From Myroides phaeus (GTDB lineage Bacteria > Bacteroidota > Bacteroidia > Flavobacteriales > Flavobacteriaceae), in assembly GCF_009799805.1 (NCBI RefSeq), contig NZ_CP047050.1, positions 944,001 through 1,008,000 on the forward strand: a stretch of DNA of 64,000 bases, given 5' to 3'. Each line of letters starts with the position of its first letter. Position 1 is the stretch's first letter. Of the stretch, positions 17,871 through 27,392 are shown piece by piece. Position numbers and translations under genes: made by a program. The notes beneath the pieces were generated by a model that saw nothing but the letters and a program-made list of their open reading frames with translations, was not told where the DNA came from and searched no databases.

Positions 17871-18545
17871 TTATTCGTTCGTTACTTTTTTAACAGTTCC
17901 CCCTAAAACATTCTTTTCAGTTACGTTTTTTGGATTACCATAAATAGTAATGCTCCCTCCTGCTCTGGTTTTTGCATCCACTAATTCAGAAGCATACACA
18001 TCTGCTTGTCCTCCTGCATTAACTGTTACAGTTGTCTGGTTAGTTAGAAGCTTTTTGTTTTTGATTTCTGCTCCAGAATTTGAAACAATATCTTGAACAG
18101 CTGCTTTACCAGATAATTTAACTACAGAACCAGAACCTGCTTTTACATCTACTCTTTCTGTGTCAATTTCGGCTACAATTGTAGCACCATTTTTTGCAGT
18201 TACATCTAATTTTGTAGCTTTAATTGGAGCAGTCGTTTTAATCGAAGCTCCTTCATCAGCTAAAATCTCTGTTAAGTTTTTATAGAAAAGAGTTACTTTA
18301 ATCCCCTCCCCTTGTAAAGACTTTACAAAGTTCATTTTGATTTTTAAATTACCGTTCTTGTTTACAACATTTACATTGTCTGCATTCGTACCTTCAATTT
18401 CAATTTTTTGAGTATCTGAAGGAACCAAAGTAAGTTGAATCTGATCAAATACTCCCATTGTATTAAAATCACCTAAAACACTGCTCTTTTGAGCAAAAAT
18501 GAAAGGTGAAACAATAAGAGCAAGTAATAATGCTAACTTTTTCAT
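17871..18545 (-). CDS. Secreted GIN domain-containing protein (DUF2807)
   Basis: A 224-residue protein with a cleavable signal peptide (MKKLALLLALIVSPFIFAQ). The rest is a beta-helix-like repeat with alternating valine/isoleucine and short turns (VVNKNGNLKIKM, VDVKAGSGSVVKL, VTVNAGGQADVY), typical of the 'head GIN' domain DUF2807 of Bacteroidetes. A periplasmic or surface location is inferred; the function is not known. It starts 2 bases after the rnr stop codon, so the two are co-transcribed. Confidence 0.82.
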   Translation of the reverse strand: MKKLALLLALIVSPFIFAQKSSVLGDFNTMGVFDQIQLTLVPSDTQKIEIEGTNADNVNVVNKNGNLKIKMNFVKSLQGEGIKVTLFYKNLTEILADEGASIKTTAPIKATKLDVTAKNGATIVAEIDTERVDVKAGSGSVVKLSGKAAVQDIVSNSGAEIKNKKLLTNQTTVTVNAGGQADVYASELVDAKTRAGGSITIYGNPKNVTEKNVLGGTVKKVTNE

Positions 18546-18547
18546 AA

Positions 18548-20734
18548 TTAAGAATTTTTTCTAATGTAGTTAAAATCAAGTTGTTTTTTGACTAAATCTG
18601 CATTTTTAACAGTAACTATAACTTCATCTCCAAGCTGTAACATTGTTTTGTTAGCCTGACCGATTAAAGCATATTGTTTTTCTTCAAATACGTAGTAATC
18701 ATCTTTTATCTCGCGAATACGAACCATTCCTTCACATTTGTTTTCAACGATTTCTACATAAATACCCCATTCAGTAACACCTGAAATAACTCCCAAGAAC
18801 TCCTGTCCTTTTTGGTCTTCCATATATTTTACTTGCATGTATTTAATACTATCTCTTTCTGCATTGGCAGCAAGACTTTCTCTTGAAGAACAGTGATTAC
18901 ATTTTTTCTCAAAATCATCAACGCTTACAGATGCACCTTTATCTAAATAATGTTGTAATAAACGGTGAGCCATAACGTCTGGATAACGACGAATTGGCGA
19001 TGTAAAGTGAGAATAATAGTCAAAAGCTAATCCGTAGTGTCCAATATTATTAGTAGAGTAACTTGCTTTACTCATACATCTAATAGTTAAAGTATCTACT
19101 AAGTTTTGCTCTTTTTTACCATGTACATCTTTCAATAATTTGTTCAATGACTTAGATATACTTGCTTTCGTATTAAAGTTGATCTTATGTCCAAATCGTG
19201 CGATAACAGACTGTAAACCAAATAATTTTTCTTGATCTGGTTCGTCGTGAACACGATAAACAAACGTTTTCTTTTGTTTACCAATGAATTCAGAAACTTT
19301 TCTGTTAGCCAATAACATAAATTCTTCAATCAAGTGATTTGCTTCTTTTGCTTCTTTAAAGAACACACCTACCGGTACATCATTTTCATCTAAGTTGAAT
19401 TTTACTTCTACTTTATCAAAAGAAATAGCCCCCTCACCCATACGTTTTTTACGCATGATTTTAGCTAAGTCATTTAATTTAAGAACAGCCTCTGCAACTT
19501 CTTTTGTTACTTCTTGATCAGCTCCAGTTAATGAAATTCCTTCTGGAATAGTTCTATCACTTGTTTCAATAATATATTGTGCTTCTTCATAAGCCATACG
19601 TTGGTTAGAATGTGTTACCGTTCTACCAAACCACTTATCTACTACTTCTGCTTTCTCGTTAATTTCAAAAACAGCTGAGAAAGTAAACTTATCTTCATTT
19701 GGTCTTAATGAACAAGCAAAGTTTGATAAAACTTCAGGTAACATAGGTATTGTTCTATCTACTAAGTAAACAGAAGTACCTCTATTAAATGCTTCTTCAT
19801 CAAGGATAGTTCCTTCTTGTACGTAGTGAGAAACGTCTGCAATGTGAATACCTACACTGTAATTTCCATTTTCTAATTTTTCAAAAGACAAAGCATCATC
19901 AAAGTCTTTTGCATCTTTAGGGTCAATTGTAAAGGTTAAAACCTCACGCATATCTCTACGTCTTGCTATCTCTTCTTCATTGATAGAAGTATCAATTTTA
20001 TTAGCAAAAGCATCTACTTCTTTAGGGAAGTCAGAAGGCAATCCGTATTCCGCTAAAATTGCGTGAATTTCAGTGTCGTGTTCTCCTTGCTTACCTAATA
20101 CTTTTAGTACTCTACCAAAAGGACTATCTGCTTTTTCTGGCCAATCTTCAATTTCTACTACAACTACTTCTCCATCTAAAGCATCTCCAATCTTCTCTTT
20201 TGGAACAAAGATATCTGTGTACATTTTTGGATCTGCTGTTGAAACAAAAGCAAAGTTCTTTTGAATTTCAATAACCCCAACGAATTGTGTCTTATGTCTT
20301 TCAAGAATTTCAACAACTTCCCCTTCTGGTTTTTTTCCGTTTCTTTTGTTGTAGATATAAGCTTTAACGAAATCTCCATCAAGAGCTTTACGCAAGTTGT
20401 TTGTAGGGATAAATACATCCTCTTCAAGATCTTCACATACCAAGTAAGCAGTTTTACGAGTTGTCATATCAATGTAACCCTCAATGTAATTAGCTTTAGG
20501 AATAAAGCGGTATTTACCGGTTTCTATTTCTTCGATTTTCTCTTTAGAAACTAAATATTTAAGTTCTTTTATAATCTCATTTCTTCCCTGTGTATCGTTA
20601 ACGCTTAATTGCCCAGCAATTTGTTTATAGTTATACGATTTGGTTGTATTCTTAGATAAAAACTTTAAGATTTTACCAGCGAAGTCGAACTCTTTATTCT
20701 TTTTCTTTTTTATTTTTTTTGTCATTTTTTTCAT
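18548..20734 (-). CDS. rnr: Ribonuclease R
   Basis: A 728-residue 3'-5' exoribonuclease of the RNB family that degrades structured RNA. It has an N-terminal basic helix-turn-helix region, cold-shock/OB domains (about 80-220), the RNB catalytic core starting with FTIDPKDAKDFDDALS, whose acidic residues bind the metal ions, and a C-terminal S1 domain (EFLGVISGVTEWGIYVEI). It is somewhat shorter than the E. coli enzyme. It is the upstream gene of an operon with the GIN-domain protein. Confidence 0.95.
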   Translation of the reverse strand: MKKMTKKIKKKKNKEFDFAGKILKFLSKNTTKSYNYKQIAGQLSVNDTQGRNEIIKELKYLVSKEKIEEIETGKYRFIPKANYIEGYIDMTTRKTAYLVCEDLEEDVFIPTNNLRKALDGDFVKAYIYNKRNGKKPEGEVVEILERHKTQFVGVIEIQKNFAFVSTADPKMYTDIFVPKEKIGDALDGEVVVVEIEDWPEKADSPFGRVLKVLGKQGEHDTEIHAILAEYGLPSDFPKEVDAFANKIDTSINEEEIARRRDMREVLTFTIDPKDAKDFDDALSFEKLENGNYSVGIHIADVSHYVQEGTILDEEAFNRGTSVYLVDRTIPMLPEVLSNFACSLRPNEDKFTFSAVFEINEKAEVVDKWFGRTVTHSNQRMAYEEAQYIIETSDRTIPEGISLTGADQEVTKEVAEAVLKLNDLAKIMRKKRMGEGAISFDKVEVKFNLDENDVPVGVFFKEAKEANHLIEEFMLLANRKVSEFIGKQKKTFVYRVHDEPDQEKLFGLQSVIARFGHKINFNTKASISKSLNKLLKDVHGKKEQNLVDTLTIRCMSKASYSTNNIGHYGLAFDYYSHFTSPIRRYPDVMAHRLLQHYLDKGASVSVDDFEKKCNHCSSRESLAANAERDSIKYMQVKYMEDQKGQEFLGVISGVTEWGIYVEIVENKCEGMVRIREIKDDYYVFEEKQYALIGQANKTMLQLGDEVIVTVKNADLVKKQLDFNYIRKNS

Positions 20735-21039
20735 GTTTTAATTCTATGAACCTACCCAGAGGTAAATAGTTGCTTAAATGTACAAAATACTATACTCTTT
20801 TTATCATAAAATGAAGTGAAATATTGAAAAGGGATATTTTATAAGTCGCTTAATTTTAGGACTTCCCTCCTATTTTCGCGATCTATTTGCCTGTGTAAAC
20901 ATTGTATTCTATGTAATAATATAAAGTAAGTATTGCGTATTTATATGCAAAGAAAACAATATCTTTTCTAAAATCGCATAAAATGTTGTTTGTGTTTAAA
21001 ATTTTGTATTTTAGAGTTAACCAAAAAACCAACATTATT
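20735..21039. other. Intergenic region between divergent rnr and acyl-CoA synthetase genes
   Basis: About 305 bases holding the two divergent promoters. I find no exact TAnnTTTG box on either side, no RNA gene and no repeat. Confidence 0.5.
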
Positions 21040-22653
21040 ATGAATACAATTTCTTACGTGCACGGCGCTTCACAAATGCCGTTGTTAGGAGAAACTATTG
21101 GACAGAATTTAAAAAAAATTACCGATAAGTACCCTAATCAAGAGGCAATAGTTAGCGTTCATCAGAATTTCAGAGCTACATATCAAGAGTTTTATGACTT
21201 AACTTCTAAGGTTGCTAAAGCATTATTAGCGAATAATGTACAGAAAGGAGATCGTGTAGGAATTTGGGCTCCTAACTGCTATGAATGGGTTTTAATGCAG
21301 TATGCTACTGCGAGGATTGGCGTTATTTTAGTAAATATAAATCCAGCTTATCGCGCACACGAAATAGAATTCGCTATCAATCAATCAGAGATTTCTTTAA
21401 TTGTTTCTGCAAGTAGTTTTAAAACCAGTGATTATAGAAAAATAATTTCTATGGTTTTTGAAGACTGCCCTTCTCTTCGTGAGGTTGTTTTCTTAGGAGA
21501 GGAATGGGAACAGTTTTTAACTACAGCTGATCAAATTACAGATGGAGAATTGGATATTATTGAAGATTCTGTACAATTTGGCGAGGCAGTTAATATTCAA
21601 TATACATCAGGAACAACGGGTTTTCCTAAAGGAGTAACCTTAACCCATCACAATATTTTAAATAATGGCTACTTTATTGGTGTGCGTTTAAAGTACACGA
21701 CAAAAGACCGTGTTTGTATTCCAGTTCCTTTTTATCATTGTTTTGGAATGGTCATCGGAAATCTTTGTTGTACTTCTCATGGAGCTACGATTGTTATTCC
21801 AAATGATAGTTTTGATCCTGCAAAAACATTACAAGTGGTTCAAGATGAAAAGTGTACTTCACTTTATGGAGTACCTACAATGTTTATTGCTGAATTGCAA
21901 TTGCCAAACTTTACAGATTATGATTTAACTTCACTTAGAACAGGGGTAATGGCGGGGTCATTGTGTCCTGAGTACGTTATGAAACGCGTTAAAAGTGAAA
22001 TGCATATGGAAGAAGTCAGTATTTGTTATGGTATGACAGAGACATCTCCTGTTTCTACACAGACACATATTGGAATTGACATCAAAAAGCAAACAACAAC
22101 AGTCGGAACAGTTCAAGATCACATTGAAATAAAGATTATAGATCCTGAAACGGGATATATTTTACCACGTGGTGAGGCAGGGGAATTGTGTACAAGAGGG
22201 TATTCAGTAATGCTAAAATATTGGAACAATAGAACCCTTACTTCAGAAGTATTAGATGAAAATAGATGGATGCATTCGGGCGATTTAGCTACAATGGATG
22301 AGGATGGATTTATTTCTATTACAGGTCGTATTAAAGATCTTATTATTCGCGGAGGTGAAAATATTTCTCCAAAATGGATTGAAGATTTCTTATACACTCA
22401 TTCAGATATTGCAGATGTACAAGTTATCGGCGTTCCTTCTGAAAAGTATGGAGAAGAAATAATGGCTTGGATTATTATGAAACCAGGTAAAACTGCAACG
22501 GCAGAGGCAATGCGAGCGTTTTGTGATCAAAAGATTGCTCACTACCGCATTCCAAAATATTGGAAGTTTGTTACAGAGTTTCCAATGACAATCTCTGGAA
22601 AAGTTAGAAAGGTAGAAATGCGTCAGATAGCTGTAGAAGAATTAGGGCTATAA
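21040..22653 (+). CDS. AMP-binding acyl-CoA synthetase
   Basis: A 537-residue ANL-superfamily enzyme that activates a carboxylic acid to acyl-AMP and then acyl-CoA. The P-loop is YTSGTTGFPKGVTLTHHN, followed by CYGMTETSPVS, HSGDLATMDEDGFISITGR and the hinge/core IKDLIIRGGENISP. The C-terminal catalytic Lys lies in SGKVRKVEM. It resembles the ACSF2/FadD-like medium- or long-chain group; the chain length is inferred. The frame is open 19 codons further upstream, but the ATG at 21040 gives the usual N-terminus. Confidence 0.88.
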   Translation: MNTISYVHGASQMPLLGETIGQNLKKITDKYPNQEAIVSVHQNFRATYQEFYDLTSKVAKALLANNVQKGDRVGIWAPNCYEWVLMQYATARIGVILVNINPAYRAHEIEFAINQSEISLIVSASSFKTSDYRKIISMVFEDCPSLREVVFLGEEWEQFLTTADQITDGELDIIEDSVQFGEAVNIQYTSGTTGFPKGVTLTHHNILNNGYFIGVRLKYTTKDRVCIPVPFYHCFGMVIGNLCCTSHGATIVIPNDSFDPAKTLQVVQDEKCTSLYGVPTMFIAELQLPNFTDYDLTSLRTGVMAGSLCPEYVMKRVKSEMHMEEVSICYGMTETSPVSTQTHIGIDIKKQTTTVGTVQDHIEIKIIDPETGYILPRGEAGELCTRGYSVMLKYWNNRTLTSEVLDENRWMHSGDLATMDEDGFISITGRIKDLIIRGGENISPKWIEDFLYTHSDIADVQVIGVPSEKYGEEIMAWIIMKPGKTATAEAMRAFCDQKIAHYRIPKYWKFVTEFPMTISGKVRKVEMRQIAVEELGL

Positions 22654-22666
22654 ATAATAAAAATAC

Positions 22667-22674
22667 TAACTTTG
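22667..22674 (+). promoter_or_regulatory. Putative -7 box for rpiB
   Basis: TAACTTTG matches TAnnTTTG exactly, 27 bases before the rpiB ATG and just after the preceding stop. Confidence 0.5.
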
Positions 22675-22701
22675 TAGAAGTATAATACAACACAACAGAA
22701 A

Positions 22702-23133
22702 ATGAATATTTCAATCGGAAATGACCACGCAGGTCCAGCGTACAAACAAGCAATTATCAAATTACTTGAATCAAGAGGATATAATGTAACTAACTACGGT
22801 ACAGATGATTTTGGTTCTGTAGATTATCCAGATTTTGGACATAAAGTTGCATTAGATGTAGAAGAAGGAAAAGCAGATTTTGGAATTGTAATCTGTGGTA
22901 GTGGAAATGGAATTGCAATGACTGCAAACAAACATCAAGGTGTGAGATGTGCATTGTGTTGGACAAAGGAAATTGCTGAATTAGCAAGGTTGCACAATGA
23001 TGCAAACGTAATTAGTATTCCTGCAAGATACACTTCAATTGAACAAGCTGTGGCTATGGTTGAAGCTTTTTTAGACACTAAATTTGAAGGTGGACGTCAT
23101 TTAACAAGAGTAAACAAAATTGCTTGTTCTTAA
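22702..23133 (+). CDS. rpiB: Ribose-5-phosphate isomerase B
   Basis: A 143-residue RpiB/LacAB-type sugar-phosphate isomerase linking ribose-5-P and ribulose-5-P in the pentose phosphate pathway. It has the family start IGNDHAGPAYK, the active-site loop VICGSGNGIAMTANK with its Cys, and RCALCWTKEIAELARLHNDANV. The length is usual. A terminator follows. Confidence 0.93.
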   Translation: MNISIGNDHAGPAYKQAIIKLLESRGYNVTNYGTDDFGSVDYPDFGHKVALDVEEGKADFGIVICGSGNGIAMTANKHQGVRCALCWTKEIAELARLHNDANVISIPARYTSIEQAVAMVEAFLDTKFEGGRHLTRVNKIACS

Positions 23134-23155
23134 ATAGAGCAATTATTTAAATACA

Positions 23156-23190
23156 AGAGGTATAGTCTTAGGATTATGCCTCTTTTTTTT
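23156..23190 (+). terminator. rpiB terminator
   Basis: A 12-bp stem with two G-T pairs (23156-23167 with 23172-23183), 4-nt loop and seven T. Confidence 0.82.
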
Positions 23191-23244
23191 GGAATTAAAC
23201 CTACTTTTATTAAGTATTAGTGTAAGCTTGCTCGTACTTTATTT

Positions 23245-23329
23245 CACACATGTTCGGGAGATGTTCGACACAAGTTCGGAAAATAGGGCTTTTTTCGAAG
23301 AAGTCCCGAACAAGTCTCGGAGTTGTGTG
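23245..23329. repeat. Imperfect inverted repeat, isolated intergenic element
   Basis: The ends are CACACA (23245-23250) and TGTGTG (23324-23329). Inside lie TGTTCGGGA (23251-23259) and its exact reverse complement TCCCGAACA (23304-23312). Further GTTCG copies occur at 23263 and 23274. It is richer in G+C than its surroundings and is in a gap between convergent genes. I do not recognise it. Confidence 0.5.
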
Positions 23330-23390
23330 GTATTAGTGTGCTTTAAAATAGGTTTAAGTGTAATATAAATTACGTAGTAGCGCAGTTTTA

Positions 23391-23654
23391 CTATCGTTTA
23401 AAAAGTGCGAATAAAAGAATTACTTGGACAATTAAAATTGCGTAGAACTTAAATTTAAAAGAGTCTTTTGAAGTTTTATGTCTCAACTTTTTCATAGCTA
23501 ACCAGCCACCTAAACTTCCGCCAAAGAAACAAAGTGTAAGCAAATTCTTTTCAGAAATACGGTTTTTGTGCTTTATCGCTCGCTCTTTATCTACAGCAAA
23601 CATAGAGAAGGCTATGTAGTTAATTATGAATAAGTAAAGGAATAAAAACTTCAT
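23391..23654 (-). CDS. DUF1294 family small membrane protein
   Basis: An 87-residue protein with an N-terminal hydrophobic helix, a KERAIKHKNRISEKNLL loop, GGSLGGWLAMKKLRHKTSK, and a second helix near the C-terminus. The AxKxxxRxxE...L...GGxxG order is the DUF1294 signature. Function is unknown. Confidence 0.8.
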   Translation of the reverse strand: MKFLFLYLFIINYIAFSMFAVDKERAIKHKNRISEKNLLTLCFFGGSLGGWLAMKKLRHKTSKDSFKFKFYAILIVQVILLFALFKR

Positions 23655-23710
23655 GTGATTTATTTATTGTCGCAAAGGTAGTATTTTAGCTAATCTTAAA
23701 ATAATTAATT

Positions 23711-25837
23711 ATGACGTTGATTGAGTTTATTCAGCAGGCAGTAAATGCTTCAGTACGCAGTATTGAAAATACTTTAGCCTTGCTTGACGAAGCGTGTACA
23801 ATACCATTTATAGCTCGATATAGAAAAGATAATACAGGTAACTTAGATGAAGTAGTTATCGAGAAAATAGCAAAATATAGAGAGCTTTATGAAGGTATAG
23901 TAAAGCGCAAGGAATCTATTTTAAACGCAATTGAAGAACAAGGTAAACTAACAGAGGAGTTAAAAAATAAGATTAGTAATAGTTTTGATTTAACAGAGAT
24001 TGAGGATTTATATTTACCATTCAAAAAATCTCGTAAGACAAAAGCTGATACAGCAAGAGAGAACGGATTAGAGCCATTAGCAAAGGTTATTATGGCACAA
24101 AATGCTACTGATGTAGAATCTATCGCTCAAAAGTATGTTACAGGTAAGGTTGCAGATGAAGAACAGGCAATTCAAGGTGCTTCTGATATTATTGCAGAAT
24201 GGATTAATGAGAATATGTTTGTTAGAAAAGCGTTGAGAAGAAAATTTCAACGAGAAGCAACTATTACAACAAAGGTTGTAAAGGCTAAAAAAGAAGAGGA
24301 GGGTGCACAGAAATTTGAACAGTATTTTGAATGGAACGAACCTGTGTATCGCATTCCAGCCCATCGTTTATTGGCTATTTTGAGAGCTGAAAAAGAGGGA
24401 TATATCAAATTTTCTGTTGCTGTAGATAAAAAGGAGGCTGTAACATTTATTGAAAATACAGTTATTAAAAGCAATAATGAATGTGCGTCTATTATTAAAA
24501 ATGCTATTTCTGATAGTTATAAGCGATTGTTAGAGCCGGCTTTATCAAATGAAGCTTTAAGTGAGGCAAAAGAAAAAGCAGATATTAATTCTATCAATGT
24601 TTTTGCAGATAATCTAACACAGCTATTATTGGGTTCGCCATTGGGAGAGAAGAGAATTCTTGCTATAGATCCTGGATATAAATCGGGGTGTAAAATAGTT
24701 TGTTTAGACGAACAAGGAGATTTGCTTTACAATGAAACAATTTATCCTCATGCACCTCAAAAAGAAAGTGCAATGGCGATGAAGAAAATTCGTTCTATGG
24801 TTAATTCATACCGCGTAGAGGCTATTGCAATTGGAAATGGAACGGCTTCTCGTGAAACAGAGTTCTTCATCAAGAAGATTGCTTTTGATAAGCCTGTACA
24901 AGTGTTTATAGTGAACGAAGCAGGAGCATCTGTCTATTCAGCATCAAAGATAGCCAGAGAAGAATTTCCTTCGTATGACGTAACTGTTAGAGGGGCGGTT
25001 TCTATTGGTAGAAGATTATCAGATCCATTGGCTGAATTGGTTAAGATCGACCCTAAGTCAATAGGGGTTGGACAGTACCAACACGACGTAGATCAGACGC
25101 TTTTGAAAAAAGAATTGGATAATGTGGTGATGAAATGCGTAAACTCAGTTGGAATTAACTTGAATACTGCAAGCAAGTCTTTGTTGAGTTATGTTTCTGG
25201 TATTGGTGAAAAGATGGCAGAGAATATTATTCAATATAGAACAGAAAATGGTCCTTTTGAAAGTAGAAAAGAGTTGAAAAAAGTACCAAGACTTGGCGAA
25301 AAAGCATTTCAACAAGCAGCAGCATTCGTACGAATTAAAAATGCAGCAAACCCCTTAGATGATTCGGCAGTGCATCCTGAAGCTTATAGTGTTGTAGAAA
25401 AGATTGCAAAAGACTTGAAAGTATCTGTAAACGATATGATTTCTAATAAAGAAGTAATTGCTCAGGTAGATGTAAAGAAATATAAAACAGGGGAAGTAGG
25501 AGAGTTTGCTCTTCAAGATATCTTAAAAGAACTTGAAAAACCAGGGTTAGACCCTCGAAAAGCAGCTAAAGTATTTGAATTTGACCCGAGTATTAAACAG
25601 ATTACTGATTTAAAGATAGGATTGGTTTTACCTGGAATCGTCAATAATATTACCAATTTTGGATGCTTTGTAGATGTAGGTATCAAAGAGAGTGGGTTAG
25701 TTCACATTTCACAATTGAAAGAAGGATTTGTTTCTGATGTGAATGAAGTAGTTAAATTACACCAACATGTTCAGGTGAAAGTAGTGGATGTTGATATTGC
25801 TAAAAAGCGAATTCAACTTTCAATGATTCTTGATTAA
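23711..25837 (+). CDS. tex: Tex-family RNA-binding transcription accessory protein
   Basis: A 708-residue protein. Domains in order: helical Tex N-terminal part (about 1-310), YqgF-like nuclease fold (about 315-440, start RILAIDPGYKSGCK), helix-hairpin-helix pair (about 480-600, NTASKSLLSYVSGIGEKMAE), and a C-terminal S1 RNA-binding domain (about 635-708, VNNITNFGCFVDVGIKESGL). The family spans almost all bacteria and, with its eukaryotic relative Spt6, is linked to transcription; its exact bacterial role is not settled. A terminator follows. Confidence 0.93.
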   Translation: MTLIEFIQQAVNASVRSIENTLALLDEACTIPFIARYRKDNTGNLDEVVIEKIAKYRELYEGIVKRKESILNAIEEQGKLTEELKNKISNSFDLTEIEDLYLPFKKSRKTKADTARENGLEPLAKVIMAQNATDVESIAQKYVTGKVADEEQAIQGASDIIAEWINENMFVRKALRRKFQREATITTKVVKAKKEEEGAQKFEQYFEWNEPVYRIPAHRLLAILRAEKEGYIKFSVAVDKKEAVTFIENTVIKSNNECASIIKNAISDSYKRLLEPALSNEALSEAKEKADINSINVFADNLTQLLLGSPLGEKRILAIDPGYKSGCKIVCLDEQGDLLYNETIYPHAPQKESAMAMKKIRSMVNSYRVEAIAIGNGTASRETEFFIKKIAFDKPVQVFIVNEAGASVYSASKIAREEFPSYDVTVRGAVSIGRRLSDPLAELVKIDPKSIGVGQYQHDVDQTLLKKELDNVVMKCVNSVGINLNTASKSLLSYVSGIGEKMAENIIQYRTENGPFESRKELKKVPRLGEKAFQQAAAFVRIKNAANPLDDSAVHPEAYSVVEKIAKDLKVSVNDMISNKEVIAQVDVKKYKTGEVGEFALQDILKELEKPGLDPRKAAKVFEFDPSIKQITDLKIGLVLPGIVNNITNFGCFVDVGIKESGLVHISQLKEGFVSDVNEVVKLHQHVQVKVVDVDIAKKRIQLSMILD

Positions 25838-25968
25838 AAAAAAGTATAAAAACACGCTTTTGGCACAATAGTTGTTTTTAAGTAAATATCTAAAGCTTTT
25901 AATTTTAATGCTAAATTGGAATGAAAGCTATAAAGGTAAGTAGTGTTTTTATTATGTTTTATAAGTGA

Positions 25969-26007
25969 AGTGCCTATTCATTATTGTCTGAATAGGTACT
26001 TTTTTTG
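25969..26007 (+). terminator. tex terminator
   Basis: A 12-bp stem with one G-T pair (25969-25980 with 25989-26000), 8-nt loop and seven T. Confidence 0.75.
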
Positions 26008-26031
26008 TGCTTTTTTGAAATATTTAAGCAT

Positions 26032-26069
26032 AAAAAAGCGCTAAATAGACGATTATATCTATTTAGCGC
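26032..26069 (-). terminator. tatA terminator
   Basis: A perfect 12-bp stem (26038-26049 with 26058-26069), followed on the minus strand by six T. Confidence 0.85.
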
Positions 26070-26097
26070 ATATAAATATTTTGATTTCAGAATTTGC

Positions 26098-26313
26098 TTA
26101 TTCTGATTTTTTCTCTTCTTGAGTGTTTTCTTTTTTAGAAACTTGTTGAGCATTTTCGTCTTTAGTAGCGTCTTTGAATTCTTTAATTCCACTACCTAAA
26201 CCTCTCATTAATTCAGGGATCTTTTTACCTCCGAATAACAATAAGACTAATGCTACGACGATTGCGATCTGCCATGGTCCAACTACTCCTAAAAATATGT
26301 GCAATGAGTTCAT
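26098..26313 (-). CDS. tatA: Sec-independent translocase subunit TatA/TatE
   Basis: A 71-residue protein with one membrane helix (about 13-28), the hinge [25 protein letters not shown] that defines TatA, and a charged Lys/Glu tail. TatA forms the pore part of the twin-arginine export system for folded proteins. tatC is not in this window. An exact promoter box lies about 30 bases upstream. Confidence 0.93.
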   Translation of the reverse strand: MNSLHIFLGVVGPWQIAIVVALVLLLFGGKKIPELMRGLGSGIKEFKDATKDENAQQVSKKENTQEEKKSE

Positions 26314-26342
26314 AATAATCTGTTTGAAACATTATATAGCGA

Positions 26343-26350
26343 CAAATATA
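26343..26350 (-). promoter_or_regulatory. Putative -7 box for tatA
   Basis: The minus strand reads TATATTTG, an exact TAnnTTTG box, 29 bases before the tatA start. Confidence 0.5.
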
Positions 26351-26477
26351 ATAAGAAATTTACAATCCCTTTCTTAAAGATAAGTTTTATTTAACTTTTA
26401 ACGTTTTTAGTTTTGCGAAAAATCGCTTATTTTCGGTATATTAAGTAAAAGGAGGCAACGCTGAGATTTATAATTAT

Positions 26478-26485
26478 TATATTTG
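26478..26485 (+). promoter_or_regulatory. Putative -7 box for the M23-GH3 gene group
   Basis: TATATTTG matches TAnnTTTG exactly and lies 19 bases before the ATG of the M23 gene. Confidence 0.5.
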
Positions 26486-26504
26486 TGTAGAAAAATGTGT
26501 ACCA

Positions 26505-27386
26505 ATGTCAGGAAAGGGGCTAAATCAAAAAAAGTGGAAAAAGAGACTTCTTAGTAAATACCGAATTGTTATCGTTAATGACAAGACTTTTGAAGATGTT
26601 CGCTCTTTTAAGCTAAATCTTTTGAACGTTTTTGGTGCGAGTACAACATTAGTTTTTCTATTTATTCTTTCTACAGTTTTACTTCTGGTTTTAACACCAT
26701 TGAAAGAATATATTCCAGGTTATTCTTCTTCTGGATTAAAGCAACAAGCAGTAGAGCTTGCTTTAAAAGTTGATTCGTTAGAAAATGAATCAAGGCGAAA
26801 TCAATTATACTTAGCGGCAATTAAAAAGGCACTTTTAGGAGAGGTAGATATTACAAGAGAAAGTATCGACTCTCTAAGGATGGCTCAGATACCTATCAAT
26901 CAGATTGAGCATAAAGAACCAGGAGCAAGGGATTTGGAGTTAAGAGAAATGGTTCGCTTAGAGGATAAGTATAACATTTTTACTGAAGCTAAACCCAAAG
27001 TTAGTCAGATACTTTTTAGTCCAATTAACGGAGAGGTAATTAAGAAATACGATCCTGGTGCTTATCATTTTGGAGTTGATTTTAGAGCACCAAAAAATAC
27101 ACCAGTTAAGGCAATTGCTAAGGGTTCTGTACTATTTGTAGATTGGACAATTAAAGATGGTTATACAATTATCGTTTTACACGAGGAAGGGTTGATATCG
27201 GTGTATAAACACCTAACAACTTTGACTAAATCAGAATATGAGTATGTTAGTTCTGGTGAGGTACTTGGACTATATGATGGTAATTATGATGATAATAGCC
27301 AAAATACAACGGTTAAATATTTTCACTTTGAATTGTGGAAGGATTCTTATCCTTTAGACAGTTCAATTTTTATAGATTTTGAATAA
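26505..27386 (+). CDS. Membrane-anchored M23 (LytM-like) protein, catalytic His replaced
   Basis: A 293-residue protein. A cytoplasmic basic N-terminus is followed by one membrane helix (about 43-66), a short coiled coil and a C-terminal M23 peptidase domain (about 165-290). Zinc ligands His188 and Asp192 (HFGVD) and His274 are present. The catalytic HxH motif, however, reads Tyr272-Phe-His274, so the first His is lost. The protein may be a non-catalytic LytM factor (EnvC/NlpD-like) that regulates cell-wall hydrolysis. It is followed 6 bases later by the GH3 gene. Confidence 0.82.
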   Translation: MSGKGLNQKKWKKRLLSKYRIVIVNDKTFEDVRSFKLNLLNVFGASTTLVFLFILSTVLLLVLTPLKEYIPGYSSSGLKQQAVELALKVDSLENESRRNQLYLAAIKKALLGEVDITRESIDSLRMAQIPINQIEHKEPGARDLELREMVRLEDKYNIFTEAKPKVSQILFSPINGEVIKKYDPGAYHFGVDFRAPKNTPVKAIAKGSVLFVDWTIKDGYTIIVLHEEGLISVYKHLTTLTKSEYEYVSSGEVLGLYDGNYDDNSQNTTVKYFHFELWKDSYPLDSSIFIDFE

Positions 27387-27392
27387 AAGAGT

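Noticed and set aside
22164..22173. ACCACGTGGT in the acyl-CoA synthetase gene as a parS
   Set aside because: Only the CACGTG core is shared; the outer TGTT and AACA are missing.
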